6,014 nucleotides of DNA from Dehalococcoidia bacterium (GTDB lineage: Bacteria > Chloroflexota > Dehalococcoidia > Dehalococcoidales > UBA1222), in the NCBI GenBank assembly GCA_009776515.1, contig WRNP01000077.1:1-6014 (forward strand). Reading direction: 5' to 3'. Below, in pieces: positions 5,936-6,014 of the stretch (the first letter of the stretch is position 1; each line of letters starts with the position of its first letter). A program made the position numbers and the translations under genes. The notes below the pieces were generated by a model that saw nothing but the letters and a program-made list of their open reading frames with translations, searched no databases and was not told the origin of the DNA.

Positions 5936-6014
5936 AGAACGCCCCTTTTTTCTCCCTGGGCTGTTGATATGGCAAAACCATGATCGTAGTATCCCATATT
6001 GAAAAGACGCAAAA

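Larger units (their letters stand above)
5595..6014. other. Low-information 3' region without a confident gene
   Basis: The last 420 bp contain only two short doubtful frames (5594-5710 and 5747-5935), a pair of 9-bp direct repeats and a short palindrome, each listed separately. I see no tRNA, rRNA, transposase or integrase catalytic motifs, and no CRISPR repeat. No convincing minus-strand gene is visible. The final 79 bases (5936-6014) hold a GCCCC followed by six T at 5946-5951 and ATATGG/CCATAT at 5967-5972 and 5994-5999, but nothing I can assign. Confidence 0.5.

Noticed and set aside
5921..5951. Intrinsic terminator formed by the palindrome and the T-run
   Set aside because: The stem is only about 5 bp with a 3-base loop and the six T residues start 12 bases after it; GCCC/GGGC around the T-run places the T's inside the loop instead.

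Overview
The window is the 3' end of a bacterial respiratory complex I (nuo) operon followed by a TatD-family nuclease gene and about 1.1 kb of AT-richer, poorly recognisable sequence. All supported genes are on the + strand. Protein style (bacterial 14-helix NuoL/M/N, Chloroflexota-like NuoN and TatD wording) suggests an anaerobic or environmental bacterium, perhaps Chloroflexota/Dehalococcoidia. That placement is an impression from recalled family sequences, not a search result, and should be held loosely.

Region 1 (1-4887) is a tightly packed transcription unit. It holds the C-terminal ~60% of NuoL (cut by the window edge), complete NuoM, complete NuoN and a TatD-family metal-dependent hydrolase. 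nuoL/nuoM overlap by ATGA, nuoM/nuoN are separated by one base, and nuoN/tatD overlap by GTGA. This spacing implies one mRNA and translational coupling. NuoL, NuoM and NuoN are the three antiporter-like proton-pumping subunits of the complex I membrane arm, and the key membrane-embedded Lys/Glu/His residues are present in each, so all three look functional. TatD is probably a housekeeping passenger of the operon rather than a complex I component. Its correct start is a GTG inside the nuoN stop, not the far-upstream ATG of the longer open frame.

Region 2 (4888-6014) differs in character. After a 113-bp spacer with no convincing terminator, a well-placed GGAGG precedes a 197-codon gene for a probable secreted or lipid-anchored protein. 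It has a signal-like N-terminus, Cys33, a Thr-rich linker and a Tyr-rich globular domain, and its function is unknown. A 38-codon frame starts on its stop codon (TAATG). Then come two 9-bp direct repeats one helical turn apart, and a 62-codon frame with a lipobox-like sequence near its C-terminus. The last ~420 bp contain no confidently assignable gene. The region reads as accessory or decaying DNA beside a conserved core operon.

I found no strong evidence for a new biological system. The most useful leads are the orphan Tyr-rich secreted protein and the small frames and repeats just downstream of it.
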